A stretch of DNA of 64,000 nt from positions 1 through 64,000 of the forward strand of contig NZ_LACH01000035.1 in assembly GCF_000968015.1 (NCBI RefSeq), in the 5' to 3' direction. The position numbers and the translations under genes are program-made. This document shows, in pieces, positions 42,049 through 54,323 of the stretch. Under the pieces are notes generated by a model that worked only from the letters and a program-made list of their open reading frames with translations, was not told where the DNA came from and did no database searches. Source of the stretch: Pseudomonas fluorescens. GTDB taxonomy: Bacteria > Pseudomonadota > Gammaproteobacteria > Pseudomonadales > Pseudomonadaceae. Numbering within the stretch: the stretch's first letter is position 1; each line of letters opens with the position of its first letter.

Positions 42049-42426
42049 TTAGCCCAGCAGGGTAGCCCAGCCTTCAACCACGTCACCGCCCCACTTGGCT
42101 TTCCACTCTTTCAGAGTTTTGTGGTTGCCACCTTTGGTTTCGATGACTTCGCCGTTGTGCGGGTTTTTGTATTGTTTAACTTTGCGAGCACGTTTGGTGC
42201 CAGTAGTTTTTACTGCGCCGCCGCGTGGCGCTTTGGTTTTGGACTCTGGATCCAATAGCGCAATGATGTCACGCAGAGACTTGGAGTACTCGCCCATCAG
42301 GGTGCGCAGTTTGCCTTCGAATTCCAGCTCGGCTTGCAGTTTGTCGTCTTGGGACAGGTTCTTCAAACGGGCTTGCAGCTCTTTGATAGCTTCTTCGGTG
42401 GCGCGGTATTCGTTGATCAAGGACAT
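42049..42426 (-). CDS. mvaT: H-NS-family xenogeneic silencer MvaT
   Basis: A 125-residue nucleoid protein. The N-terminal coiled coil MSLINEYRATEEAIKELQ and the following helix give dimerisation and oligomerisation. The DNA-binding end, EVIETKGGNHKTLKEWKAKWG, is the MvaT-type AT-pincer domain. It silences AT-rich foreign DNA, so it could repress parts of the island next door. The ATG at 42426 has AAGG upstream. The 42427-42765 region is AT-rich and should contain its promoter. Confidence 0.95.
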   Translation of the reverse strand: MSLINEYRATEEAIKELQARLKNLSQDDKLQAELEFEGKLRTLMGEYSKSLRDIIALLDPESKTKAPRGGAVKTTGTKRARKVKQYKNPHNGEVIETKGGNHKTLKEWKAKWGGDVVEGWATLLG

Positions 42427-42765
42427 GAGGACTACCTTATGTTGGGGCGCTGGATGGCAGGTGACAGTGCGGCAATAATAGTCAGGGTGTTTCACCAAGT
42501 AAACATTTAACCGGAGTTTTATTAAATTAGTTACGGTGAATAGGGCATAAATTGCCGGTGTAGTTAAATAGTGTGATGCCGTCATCACAGATGTTCACAA
42601 TTGGGCACTTGAAGATTGGCAACAGGAACACCATCGCGCGGGTAGCGGGTGCTGCCAGAACCTGTGCCGCCCACCTTTATGCCGGCCCAAACGTCATCAA
42701 TACTGCAGTTTTGCTGCGCAATCGCTAGAATGGCCGCCTTTGCGAAGTTCTGGAGTCTGACCCTC

Positions 42766-43614
42766 ATGCGCACTTTTCGGCTGGTGATTGCTTGCCCGGA
42801 CCGCGTCGGTATCGTTGCTAAAGTCAGTAACTTTCTGGCGTCACATAACGGCTGGATCACTGAAGCGAGCCATCACTCGGACAATCTCAGTGGCTGGTTC
42901 TTCATGCGTCACGAAATTCGTGCCGATTCGCTGCCCTTTGGTATCGATGCCTTTCGCGAAGCGTTTGCACCGATTGCCGAAGAGTTCTCGATGAACTGGC
43001 GCATCACCGATACCGAGCAGAAAAAGCGTGTGGTACTGATGGCCAGTCGCGAGTCTCACTGCCTCGCCGACTTGCTGCATCGCTGGCACAGTGATGAGCT
43101 GGATTGCGAAATTTCCTGCGTGATTTCCAACCATGACGACTTGCGCAGCATGGTCGAGTGGCACGGGATTCCGTATTACCACGTACCGGTCAATCCGCAG
43201 GACAAAGAGCCGGCATTCGCCGAAGTCTCGCGCCTGGTCAAACAGCACGATGCCGAAGTGGTTGTACTTGCCCGCTACATGCAAATCCTGCCGCCCGAGT
43301 TGTGCCGCGAATATGCGCACAAGGTCATCAACATTCACCACAGCTTCCTGCCGTCGTTCGTTGGTGCCAAGCCGTATCACCAGGCATCGATGCGTGGCGT
43401 GAAGTTGATCGGCGCTACGTGCCACTACGTGACCGAAGAGCTGGATGCCGGTCCGATCATCGAGCAGGACGTTGTTCGCGTCAGCCACAGTGACAGCATC
43501 GACGACATGGTGCGTTTCGGTCGGGACGTCGAGAAGATGGTGCTGGCCCGTGGTCTGCGTTATCACCTGGAAGATCGGGTGCTGGTGCACGGCAACAAAA
43601 CCGTCGTGTTCTGA
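42766..43614 (+). CDS. purU: Formyltetrahydrofolate deformylase
   Basis: A 282-residue enzyme that hydrolyses 10-formyl-THF to THF and formate, feeding purine synthesis and one-carbon balance. An N-terminal ACT domain (RLVIACPDRVGIVAKVSNFL) is followed by the formyltransferase fold: VVVLARYMQILPPELC, INIHHSFLPSFVGAKPYHQ with the catalytic His, and GATCHYVTEELDAGPIIEQ with the catalytic Asp. The start at 42766 has GGAG upstream; longer frames lack family similarity. Confidence 0.95.
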   Translation: MRTFRLVIACPDRVGIVAKVSNFLASHNGWITEASHHSDNLSGWFFMRHEIRADSLPFGIDAFREAFAPIAEEFSMNWRITDTEQKKRVVLMASRESHCLADLLHRWHSDELDCEISCVISNHDDLRSMVEWHGIPYYHVPVNPQDKEPAFAEVSRLVKQHDAEVVVLARYMQILPPELCREYAHKVINIHHSFLPSFVGAKPYHQASMRGVKLIGATCHYVTEELDAGPIIEQDVVRVSHSDSIDDMVRFGRDVEKMVLARGLRYHLEDRVLVHGNKTVVF

Positions 43615-43700
43615 CAGCCATATAACACGGTTGAAATTCGAAGGGCCTGGGCGTTCAATCGCTTCAGGCCCTTCGCCGTTTCTGCACTGAGGACATGAGC

Positions 43701-43877
43701 ATGGCCGATCCACTCGACAAAGCGACATCCAAGGCTCCTGCCACGTTGGGCGAGGGGTGTTTGAGTCGTTACGACCCGGATGACATGAACCCCGAAGACG
43801 GCACGGAGTTTCCCGGTGCCGCCGAGTTGTGGGAACAGTTGCAGAACGAGCCCGACGATAAATCCGGGGACGCCTGA
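43701..43877 (+). CDS. Small conserved hypothetical protein
   Basis: A 58-residue acidic protein (ADPLDKATSKAPATLGEG, EDGTEFPGAAELWEQLQNEP) with no membrane segment. I do not recognise a family. The ATG at 43701 has GAGG eight bases before it, whereas an earlier ATG at 43695 is too close to the same site. It sits alone between purU and a REP. Confidence 0.55.
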   Translation: MADPLDKATSKAPATLGEGCLSRYDPDDMNPEDGTEFPGAAELWEQLQNEPDDKSGDA

Positions 43878-43879
43878 AA

Positions 43880-43943
43880 AGATCGAGCTCCTACAAGGGT
43901 TTGCGATCCATGTAGGAGCTGCCGCAGGCTGCGATCTTTTAGG
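43880..43943. repeat. REP-type palindrome
   Basis: AGATCGagCTCCTAC and gTAGGAGCTGCC.GCGATCTTTT form a Pseudomonas REP of the variant with AGATCG ends. It lies between the converging hypothetical gene and flippase gene and could act as a transcription or mRNA-end signal. Confidence 0.7.
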
Positions 43944-44934
43944 CTTGTTTGAACTTCATCAACTTCTTCAGCAGCGGCCGCCCAAGCATCAGCAAAAACA
44001 CCGGGCCACCGACCACCAGATAAAAGTAATAAGTCACCGCCCGCCAGATCAGAATCGCCGCCGCCGCGGTGGATTTCCCCACCATCGGCGCCAGCAACGC
44101 CGCCGACGTCAACTCCGCCGCCCCGGCACCGCCCGGCAACAGGCTGAACTGCCCCGCGCTCAGCGAAAGCATCTGGATCAGAAAGCTCCAGGCCCACTGC
44201 AAGTCCGCCCCGAGCCCACGCAAGGCCAGATACAGCACGCTATAGCGCAAGACCCAATGCAGGCAGGTCAGGGCAAACACTGTGATGAGCGTCTGAAAGG
44301 GCAACTTCAATGTGTCGGTGAACGCCGCCAGAAAGTGCAGGAGTTTTCGCGCCCAACGCAGGCGTGTGGTGGTTTTGACATTCAGGCGAGCGAGCAACCG
44401 ACCGCTCAGCCGAATCAGCACTCGATGGTAACGGGCGACCACCACGCAACTGAACAACCCGCCGAACATCGAAATGGCGCTGACGGTCAGCAACCATTCC
44501 ATGCGTTGGCTGAGGTGCTGGAACAACGCATAAATCAGGATCCCGCTCAGCGCGCAGAGAAAAAACAGCAGATCGCTCAGTTGATCCATGGCAAATACGG
44601 CGCTGCCCCTGGCCGGACGCACGCCATTACGTGCCAACAGCGCCATGATCGTCAGCGGCCCGCCGCTGCCGCCGGGGGTAGCGCAATAGGCGAACTCGGC
44701 GGCCATCACCACCCCGAGACTTTTGAGCGGGCCCACCTTGTTACGCTGATCCCCTAGCAACAGGCGCAAGCGCATCGTGTTCAGCACCCAGCACAGCAGG
44801 ATCATGCCGAACATGATCAGTAACCATGTCAGCGGAAAGCTTCGCAGTCGATACCAGGTTTCGTTACCGCCCAGCAGCGACGGAATCAGCACCGCAGCGA
44901 GCAGCGCGACGAGCAGCAGAATCCCGCGACTCAT
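43939..44934 (-). CDS. Flippase-like / lysylphosphatidylglycerol synthase TM-domain protein
   Basis: A 331-residue inner-membrane protein with about eight helices, the UPF0104-type architecture: LLLVALLAAVLIPSLLGG, the conserved AEFAYCATPGGSGGP, and QFSLLPGGAGAAELTSAALL. The same fold forms the flippase half of MprF; here the synthase half is absent. It overlaps the DUF2334 gene by four bases. With the glycosyltransferase and deacetylase it likely handles a glycolipid or envelope polymer. Confidence 0.87.
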   Translation of the reverse strand: MSRGILLLVALLAAVLIPSLLGGNETWYRLRSFPLTWLLIMFGMILLCWVLNTMRLRLLLGDQRNKVGPLKSLGVVMAAEFAYCATPGGSGGPLTIMALLARNGVRPARGSAVFAMDQLSDLLFFLCALSGILIYALFQHLSQRMEWLLTVSAISMFGGLFSCVVVARYHRVLIRLSGRLLARLNVKTTTRLRWARKLLHFLAAFTDTLKLPFQTLITVFALTCLHWVLRYSVLYLALRGLGADLQWAWSFLIQMLSLSAGQFSLLPGGAGAAELTSAALLAPMVGKSTAAAAILIWRAVTYYFYLVVGGPVFLLMLGRPLLKKLMKFKQA

Positions 44935-45695
44935 GCGGCGCGACCCATACGGTCGCTTCGCAGCGCCAGCCAGCGAGCCTTGGTCATCGGCACACGTCCC
45001 TCGTCGAGCAAGCGCTTGAGGGTTTGCAGCCAGTAAGTGCGCGAGAACTCATGGCGCATATCCACTGGGTGCAAGCCAAGACGAATAACCGGTGCTTGCT
45101 GCCAGCGTTGTTCGCGTTGATCACTCAGGACTTTCGATAACCCCCGGCGCCAGGCACTGCGCGCACTCCAGACCAGCCCCGGCGCGTCGACCGCGGTGAA
45201 GTCCGGCAGACGATACAGATGCTGCGGATCGCTGGTGTAACTCAGGGGTAACTGGCGCAAGGCCTGGCGCGTCCCTTCGCTCATCAACCAGGCCGGAGCG
45301 ACGAAGCCCTCCAGCTGCCAGTGATAACGGTGGAACACTTCGATACCGGCGCGCAGGCGGGCGAGGGCGGCGTCTTGAGACAGGCCGTAAAACTCGCCTT
45401 CGTGGGTGTAGATCCGGCGCATGAACCAATCTCGTGGTGTGTGGGGGGGCGGATCTTCATCGCAATGAAAGTAACCGTGCAATGCCAGTTCGTCACCTCG
45501 GGCGATACGACGGGTGAGCAAACGTCGAAATCCCGGATGCTCCTCCAGATCGTTGTGCTTGTGGAAATTGGGCACCACCAACCAGGTCATCGGCACCGCG
45601 CCCAAGGCGTCGACGGCTTCGACAAAGGATTGATAATCGGCCCAGGTTGGCGGTGCGACGTCGTGCAGCACGAGTAACAGGCTGGGCGGGTTCAT
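44931..45695 (-). CDS. DUF2334 polysaccharide-deacetylase-like protein
   Basis: A 254-residue cytoplasmic or peripheral protein of the NodB-like fold. It begins LLLVLHDVAPPTWADYQSFV with the D-V-A-P form of the first motif, then GDELALHGYFHCDE (HxxxH metal motif) and PVIRLGLHPVDMRHEF. It probably removes acetyl groups from a carbohydrate. Its stop and next start are coupled with the flippase-like gene; it follows the glycosyltransferase by three bases. Function inferred from family and neighbours. Confidence 0.85.
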   Translation of the reverse strand: MNPPSLLLVLHDVAPPTWADYQSFVEAVDALGAVPMTWLVVPNFHKHNDLEEHPGFRRLLTRRIARGDELALHGYFHCDEDPPPHTPRDWFMRRIYTHEGEFYGLSQDAALARLRAGIEVFHRYHWQLEGFVAPAWLMSEGTRQALRQLPLSYTSDPQHLYRLPDFTAVDAPGLVWSARSAWRRGLSKVLSDQREQRWQQAPVIRLGLHPVDMRHEFSRTYWLQTLKRLLDEGRVPMTKARWLALRSDRMGRAA

Positions 45696-45698
45696 GGC

Positions 45699-46820
45699 TC
45701 AACCATTGGCAGTCAGCGGCCAATGGCTGCCGAGCACCGCGTGATAGTGCCCCAGCAGGCTGTTGACCACAGTATCCCAGGAGTAATGCCGCTCGACATG
45801 GCTGCGGGCCTGTTTACCCAAAACGACGCTGCCCGAACTGAACAGCTCGCGGACCGCGTTGGCCATCGCCAATGGATTGTTCGGCGGGCAGAGCAAGCCG
45901 CATTGATCGGTGATGATTTCCTGAAAGGACCCGGCCGCCACGGCCACCACCGGAATGCCACTGGCCATGGCTTCAAGAACCACCAGGCCAAAGGTTTCCT
46001 GGTCACCGGCGTGTAGCAGCGCATCGGCGCTGGCCATCAATCGCGCCAAGTGTGCCGCCGTACAGAACTCACCGATCACGGTCACGTTGTCGGGCACTGC
46101 GGCCGGCATCGAGGAACCTACCAGCAGCAGGTGATAGCGTCGGCCCAGGTGTTTCATGCAGTCGAGCAGCACCGGCAGGTTTTTTTCCTTGGAGCCGCGC
46201 CCGGCGAAGATCAGCAGATGAGTGTTTTCATCAATGCCCAATGCGGCCCGCAGGCCCGTGTCTCGTACAGTGGGATTGAAGGTTTGCAAGTCGACGCCCA
46301 GCGGTTGCACGAAAACGTTCTTCACCCCCAGCCCGATCAGTTTGTCGGCCATGACCTGGCTGGGCGCCAGAACCCGATCGAAGTTGCCATAGAGCTTGCT
46401 GACATAGGCTTCGACGTTCGTTGTGACCCAGTTGCCCATGCGATTGCTGACCAGTAGCGGCAGGTCCGAATGATAAAAGCCGATCACCGGGACATCGAGT
46501 TGCCGCCGGGCATCGAGGGCCGCCCAAGCAGTAAGGTAGGGGTCGCCTACCTCGATCAGGTCGGGCTGTAAATCCTGCAGAACATTGCGCCATGGCGCGA
46601 GACGGAGGGGGAAACGATAACCCTTGCCGAAGGGCAGGGCGGGGGCCGGAACCGTGTAAACGCCATCCTGTTCACTCAAGTAAGCCCCAGGGATCAGCAG
46701 ACTGTGGCGAATGCCCGGCTTGATGCTCAGGCGACGGTGCTTTGCATCCAGATAAGTGCGCACGCCACCGCTGGCAGGGGCGTAGAACATGGTTATGTCA
46801 GCGATATGCACGATGAACAT
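45699..46820 (-). CDS. Family 4 glycosyltransferase (GT-B)
   Basis: A 373-residue GT-B enzyme. The N-terminal acceptor domain starts VHIADITMFYAPASGGVRTY. The sugar-nucleotide site is in the C-terminal domain: LLIFAGRGSKEKNLPVLLDC, HAGDQETFGLVVLEAMASG (the E-x7-E motif), VVAVAAGSFQEII. It transfers a sugar to a lipid or glycan; donor unknown. It heads a three-gene leftward unit with the deacetylase and the flippase-like gene. Confidence 0.9.
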   Translation of the reverse strand: MFIVHIADITMFYAPASGGVRTYLDAKHRRLSIKPGIRHSLLIPGAYLSEQDGVYTVPAPALPFGKGYRFPLRLAPWRNVLQDLQPDLIEVGDPYLTAWAALDARRQLDVPVIGFYHSDLPLLVSNRMGNWVTTNVEAYVSKLYGNFDRVLAPSQVMADKLIGLGVKNVFVQPLGVDLQTFNPTVRDTGLRAALGIDENTHLLIFAGRGSKEKNLPVLLDCMKHLGRRYHLLLVGSSMPAAVPDNVTVIGEFCTAAHLARLMASADALLHAGDQETFGLVVLEAMASGIPVVAVAAGSFQEIITDQCGLLCPPNNPLAMANAVRELFSSGSVVLGKQARSHVERHYSWDTVVNSLLGHYHAVLGSHWPLTANG

Positions 46821-46925
46821 TCCTCCGGTCCGTTGAGCTCCCTTGGTTGACCTTTATGAAGGATAGATGTTCGGTTGGGGTTTTGTGGCGGGGTGTCAGT
46901 GAGGTTTTTGCGGTGTGTTACAGAC

Positions 46926-47000
46926 CGCCATCGCGAGCAGGCTCGCTCCTACAGGGGCTTGCGCTGAACCTGTGGGAGCGAGCTTGCTCGCGATGAGGCC
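46926..47000. repeat. Inverted pair of REP elements
   Basis: CATCGCGAGCAGGCTCGCTC at 46929 and a mirror GGGAGCGAGCTTGCTCGCGAT ending near 46995, head to head. A typical Pseudomonas REP doublet (REPIN) between the glycosyltransferase and chemoreceptor genes. Confidence 0.88.
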
Positions 47001-47010
47001 TTATCAGACG

Positions 47011-48900
47011 CTAAATACGGAAACTGCCTACCAACTGTTTAAGGCGCGCCGCCTGCTGCTCAAGATCGGCACACGCTCGCAACGTCGACTGCAGGTTTTC
47101 CACCCCTTCCTGATTCAGTGTGTTGATCTCGGTAATGTCGACGTTGATCGACTCCACCACCGCCGTCTGCTCCTCGGTCGCCGTGGCCACCGACTGGTTC
47201 ATCCCGTCAATCTCGCCAATACGCAACGTCACACTGCTCAACCGCTCGCCGGCCAGGTTGGCGATTTCGACGCTGTCCTGACTGTGGCGCTGGCTGTCGC
47301 TCATGGTGCTGACGGATTCGCGGGCGCCGACTTGCAGCTCCTCGATCATGGTCTGCACCTGTTGCGCCGATTCCTGAGTGCGGTGCGCCAGGTTACGCAC
47401 TTCATCGGCCACCACGGCAAAACCCCGACCGGCTTCACCGGCACGTGCTGCTTCGATGGCCGCGTTGAGCGCCAGCAGGTTGGTTTGCTGGGAGATGCTG
47501 GTGATCACTTCGAGAATCTGCCCGATGTTCACGGTTTTGCTGTTCAGCGATTCGATGTTGGTGCTCGAGGCGCTGAGCATGTTCGACAGCTGATTCATCG
47601 CGGCAATGCTGCGATCCACCACTTGCTGGCCATCTTCGGCGAGGCTGCGGGCGTCGCTGGCCTGACTCGATGCTTGCGCGGCATTGCGGGCGATTTCCTG
47701 AGCGGCGGCGCCGAGCTGGTTGATCGCCGCGGCCACGCTGCTGGTGCGCGAAGCCTGTTGGTCGGAGTTGAACATCGAGGAGTTCGAGGCGGCCACGACA
47801 CGCAGAGCCACTTCGTTGACTTGCCCGGTGGCCGACGACACTTCGCGGATCGAACCGTGAATGCGTTCCACGAAGCGGTTGAACGCGGTACCGAGTACAC
47901 CGAATTCATCGTTGTTCACGATGGTAAGGCGTTTGGTCAGGTCGCCTTCGCCGTCGGCGATGTCTGCCATGGCGCGGGTCATGACGTGCAGCGGCTGGAT
48001 CAGGATGCGGATCAGCATGCCCAGCAGAGCGATGATGATGGCCACGGCAATGACTGTCGCAATGAGCGCCGAGGCGCGGAATTCGCTGAGTTTGGAGAAG
48101 GCTTTGTCCTTGTCCACCGACAGACCGATGTACCAGTTGACTGAGGACAGCCCTTTGATCGGTGTAAAGGTCACGATGCGAGTCTTGCCGTCGACGTCTA
48201 CTTCACTGAAGTCGCTGCTGATGCGCGGGGTGTTTTTCGGGTACGCCTCGCTCAGGGACTTCATCACCAGCGCTTTGTCCGGGTGGACCAGGATTTTTCC
48301 GTCGGCGCCGACCAGAAACGCATAACCCATGCCGCCGAAGTCCAGTGCGTTGAGGCTGTCGGTGATCACCTGCAAGCTCAAGTCACCACCCACCACGCCG
48401 ATATTTTGACCGTCCTTGAGTACGCTATTAACGATGGAAATCACCAACTGGCCGGAAGCCAGGTCGATGTAGGGTTCGGTCAGGGCAGAACCGCTGGTGC
48501 TTTGCGCGCTCTTGTACCAAGGGCGGGCACGAGGGTCATAACCGTCGGGCATCTTGCTGTCCGGGCGGATGATGAAGGTGCCATCTTTGTTGCCCAGGTA
48601 GGCGCCCATAAAGGTCGACGACACGGCCTTCTGTTCCAGCAGGTTGGAGACATTGGCGGAATCGGAATTCAAGGCAACGGTTTGCGACAGGTTTTCGATC
48701 AGCAGGCTGCGGCCGGCCAGCCAGGTTTGAATGTTTTTCGCGGTGACGCTGCCCATCTCTTGCAAGTAGTTGTCCAGATCGCGGCGTATCGCATTGCGCT
48801 GTAAATAGTCGTTGTACAGCGTGAACGAGGCGAAGGCGGCAATGACGATGAGGGCGGCGGCAAGCAGGATTTTATGGCTGAAGCGCAGATTTTTGTTCAT
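47011..48900 (-). CDS. Methyl-accepting chemotaxis protein with dCache sensor
   Basis: A 629-residue chemoreceptor. TM1 is at 10-30 and TM2 near 278-300, with a periplasmic dCache domain between. The sensor contains DPRARPWYKSAQ and TEPYIDLASGQL, matching the amino-acid-binding dCache motif of PctA-type receptors. HAMP follows, then the signalling hairpin (QQTNLLALNAAIEAARAGE, RGFAVVADEVRNLA). Amino acid taxis is the likely role, though the ligand set cannot be read off. The start at 48900 begins directly with the TM1 sequence. Confidence 0.92.
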   Translation of the reverse strand: MNKNLRFSHKILLAAALIVIAAFASFTLYNDYLQRNAIRRDLDNYLQEMGSVTAKNIQTWLAGRSLLIENLSQTVALNSDSANVSNLLEQKAVSSTFMGAYLGNKDGTFIIRPDSKMPDGYDPRARPWYKSAQSTSGSALTEPYIDLASGQLVISIVNSVLKDGQNIGVVGGDLSLQVITDSLNALDFGGMGYAFLVGADGKILVHPDKALVMKSLSEAYPKNTPRISSDFSEVDVDGKTRIVTFTPIKGLSSVNWYIGLSVDKDKAFSKLSEFRASALIATVIAVAIIIALLGMLIRILIQPLHVMTRAMADIADGEGDLTKRLTIVNNDEFGVLGTAFNRFVERIHGSIREVSSATGQVNEVALRVVAASNSSMFNSDQQASRTSSVAAAINQLGAAAQEIARNAAQASSQASDARSLAEDGQQVVDRSIAAMNQLSNMLSASSTNIESLNSKTVNIGQILEVITSISQQTNLLALNAAIEAARAGEAGRGFAVVADEVRNLAHRTQESAQQVQTMIEELQVGARESVSTMSDSQRHSQDSVEIANLAGERLSSVTLRIGEIDGMNQSVATATEEQTAVVESINVDITEINTLNQEGVENLQSTLRACADLEQQAARLKQLVGSFRI

Positions 48901-49077
48901 GGCTTGAGGGGTCCGCTAAGGTCTTATAGTTCGGGGCGCGTTGCTGTTAATGCGCGCAAAATGAGTGCGCAACGGAGCGAGTCGGTAATTCCTGCTCTCC
49001 ATAGGGGAATGTCGGACCTTGCTTTCAATTGGGTCTCTCGCTTATTCCTATCGGCCGTGAAGGATCAAAGATTAATC

Positions 49078-50577
49078 ATGGGTGACAAAATGCCTGACTC
49101 ATTACAACTCGTTATCGGTGCCGATCTCGCCGGGCAACCCATTGCCCAGGCCATGCGTCTGGCGAACCGTCATGGTTTGGTCGCGGGCGCTACCGGGACG
49201 GGCAAAACCGTCACCTTGCAACGGATGGCCGAAGCATTCAGCGATGCCGGCGTGGCGGTGTTCGCCGCCGATATCAAGGGTGACCTGTGTGGTCTGGGCG
49301 CCGCCGGCAACCCTCAAGGTAAAATCGCCGAGCGGATCGCCGGGATGCCCTGGCTGAACCACACGCCTCAAGCGTATCCGGTGACCCTGTGGGACATTCA
49401 CGGTCAGTCCGGTCATCCGTTGCGCACAACCTTGAGCGAAATGGGCCCGTTATTGATTGGCAGCCTGCTGGAGCTGACCGACAGTCAGCAGTCGGCGCTG
49501 TACGCCGCGTTCAAGGTGGCGGACCGTGAAGGGCTGTTGCTGCTGGACCTCAAGGACCTGAAGGCACTGCTCAATCACCTGCGTGACAACCCCGAATTGC
49601 TCGGTGACGACGCCGCGTTGATGACCACCGGTTCCAGTCAGGCGCTGTTGCGGCGTCTGGCGACCCTGGAACAGCAGGGCGCCGAAGCGCTGTTCGGTGA
49701 ACCGGCATTGCAACTCGAAGACATTCTGCAGCCGACCGCTGAGGGCCGCGGGCGCATTCACCTGCTCGATGCCAGCCGTCTGGTGCACGAAGCACCGAAG
49801 GTCTACGCAACGTTCCTGTTGTGGCTGCTGGCCGAACTGTTCGAACAATTGCCAGAGCGCGGCGATTCGGACAAACCGCTGCTGGCGTTGTTTTTTGATG
49901 AAGCACATTTATTGTTCGCCGGTACGCCCAAGGCGTTGCAGGATCGTCTTGAGCAAGTGGTGCGGCTGATACGCTCAAAAGGCGTTGGCGTGTATTTCGT
50001 CACCCAGTCTCCGGGCGACTTGCCGGATGACGTGCTGGCTCAGCTCGGTTTGCGCATTCAGCATGGCTTGCGCGCGTTCACCGCCAAGGAGCAAAAATCC
50101 CTGCGAGCAGTGGCCGAAGGCTTCCGGCCGAATCCGGCGTTCGATGCCTTGTCGGTGCTGACCGAACTTGGGATTGGCGAGGCGCTGGTCGGCACGTTGC
50201 AGGACAAGGGCACGCCGGAGATGGTCCAGCGGGTGTTGGTGGCACCACCGCAATCGCGGATCGGGCCGTTGAGCGAGACTGAACGTACAGCGCTGATCGC
50301 AGGGTCGCCATTCAAGGGGCGGTATGACAAACCCGTTGATCGCGAATCGGCTTATGAAGTGTTGATGGGGCGCAAAGGGCTGGCGCCAGAGCCTGACGCT
50401 GTGCCGGGCAAACCGGCAGCCGAAGAGCCAAGCTTTACCGACAAGGCCGGGGAATTCCTCGGCACCGCGGCGGGGCAGGCACTGAAATCAGCGATGCGCC
50501 AGGCGGCCAATCAATTGGGCCGACAGTTGGTGCGCGGCTTGATGGGCTCGCTACTTGGCGGTAAAAAAAGTCGCTAA
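49078..50577 (+). CDS. HerA-like helicase / DUF853 ATPase (YjgR type)
   Basis: A 499-residue cytoplasmic ATPase. Walker A is AGATGTGKTVTLQRM near residue 40, Walker B is ALFFDEAHLLFAG near 285, and the later QSPGDLPDDVLAQLG and TGSSQALLRRL fit the HerA/DUF853 group. The C-terminal GEFLGTAAGQALKSAMRQAA is a helical extension. The substrate is unknown; HerA relatives act on DNA ends. The start at 49078 keeps a plausible site upstream; a few bases later ATG 49090 is also possible. Confidence 0.88.
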   Translation: MGDKMPDSLQLVIGADLAGQPIAQAMRLANRHGLVAGATGTGKTVTLQRMAEAFSDAGVAVFAADIKGDLCGLGAAGNPQGKIAERIAGMPWLNHTPQAYPVTLWDIHGQSGHPLRTTLSEMGPLLIGSLLELTDSQQSALYAAFKVADREGLLLLDLKDLKALLNHLRDNPELLGDDAALMTTGSSQALLRRLATLEQQGAEALFGEPALQLEDILQPTAEGRGRIHLLDASRLVHEAPKVYATFLLWLLAELFEQLPERGDSDKPLLALFFDEAHLLFAGTPKALQDRLEQVVRLIRSKGVGVYFVTQSPGDLPDDVLAQLGLRIQHGLRAFTAKEQKSLRAVAEGFRPNPAFDALSVLTELGIGEALVGTLQDKGTPEMVQRVLVAPPQSRIGPLSETERTALIAGSPFKGRYDKPVDRESAYEVLMGRKGLAPEPDAVPGKPAAEEPSFTDKAGEFLGTAAGQALKSAMRQAANQLGRQLVRGLMGSLLGGKKSR

Positions 50578-50599
50578 CTCATAAGTGGGCACAATCAAA

Positions 50600-50697
50600 A
50601 CTGTGGGAGCGAGCTTGCTCGCGATGGCGGTCTGTCAATCAATGGATGTGTTGACTGATACACCGTCATCGCGAGCAAGCTCGCTCCCACATGGGTT
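50600..50697. repeat. Inverted pair of REP elements
   Basis: GTGGGAGCGAGCTTGCTCGC near 50602-50625 and its mirror GCGAGCAAGCTCGCTCCCAC near 50670-50690, separated by about 45 bp. They lie between converging genes. Confidence 0.9.
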
Positions 50698-50702
50698 CTA
50701 TG

Positions 50703-51158
50703 TCATGACTTGGGTTTGGCGTGAGCCGCAAGGCGTTCCAGCGCTGCCCGAAGATTCGGATCGCTGATCCCGTCGGCTGTGGCCTGAATGGTCGCGCCTG
50801 CATCAGTCGACAAGCTGATGGTATGGCCAGCCGCCCCTTGCTGAACCGTGGGAGGCTGAACCTTGAACAGAATCCGCGTCAGGCTGGCGAATTCGTCGAA
50901 CATCTGCAGTTGCCGTTGCAGACGCTTTTGCTGATAACGCAGGCGGGTTGCCCAATGACCGTCGGTCACTATCAGCAACAAACTGCCTTCGCGCCACGAC
51001 GCCACATGGCAATGCTCGCGGGCGGCGGGCTGCAATTGGCTTTCCAGCAGACGTTGTAAATGACCCAGGCGTTGAGCGTGGCCGAAGATGGCTTTCAGCG
51101 GTTTGGCTTCGCGAAGCAGGACGGCGGGTGCTCTGGCCGTAAGAGGGCGAAATGCCAT
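50703..51158 (-). CDS. dciA: DciA-like DUF721 protein
   Basis: A 151-residue protein of the DUF721/DciA family, which loads the replicative helicase DnaB in bacteria lacking DnaC. It begins MAFRPLTARAPAVLL and contains HVASWREGSLLLIVTDGHWA and the RLRYQQKRLQRQLQ segment typical of the KH-like domain. Location beside secA is the normal Pseudomonas order. The ATG at 51158 matches the family start. Confidence 0.85.
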   Translation of the reverse strand: MAFRPLTARAPAVLLREAKPLKAIFGHAQRLGHLQRLLESQLQPAAREHCHVASWREGSLLLIVTDGHWATRLRYQQKRLQRQLQMFDEFASLTRILFKVQPPTVQQGAAGHTISLSTDAGATIQATADGISDPNLRAALERLAAHAKPKS

Positions 51159-51465
51159 GATCAGACACCTGAAGTAACAGAGCCGCCATGGTAGCAGAAA
51201 GCACCGGATGCACCCGAGCCATTGCTTTGCGCGCGCTTTACCCATTAAATCAACAAGTAACTTCTGCCGCGGATGGCTTGAAGTTGCGCAAAAAGCCCTT
51301 ATTTTAAGTGAGCCCCGTTATAGCGCAGTGCATGCATCGTGGAACAACGCCACTTTCCTCACCATCGTTTCCGGGTAGAATGCTCGTTCGCATGCGGCCA
51401 TGAGGGCTGCTCGGGCGACTCACGGGGCCGCCCTCCATCCCTTTAGTGTGGAAGATCCTGCCGAT
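51159..51465. other. Divergent dciA / secA intergenic region
   Basis: About 300 bp with no gene. It carries the promoters for dciA (leftward) and secA (rightward). GGAAG about 12 bases before the secA ATG is the likely ribosome site. I see no clear secM-like leader. Confidence 0.4.
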
Positions 51466-54201
<2,736 letters not shown>

Positions 54202-54228
54202 AACCCGTTTCATACGCTGAAATACCCG

Positions 54229-54261
54229 CGCCGCGACCGGCTTATGCCGTCGCGGCGTTTT
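54229..54261 (+). terminator. Rho-independent terminator downstream of secA
   Basis: The stem CGCCGCGA / TCGCGGCG with an inner CGGC/GCCG extension and TTAT loop is followed by TTTT. It ends secA transcription before argJ. Confidence 0.8.
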
Positions 54262-54323
54262 GCCATTCAAACCACCGTTCTTCCTGAAAGCGGTGCTGAC
54301 ATCATTTATTAAGGAGCGCATTC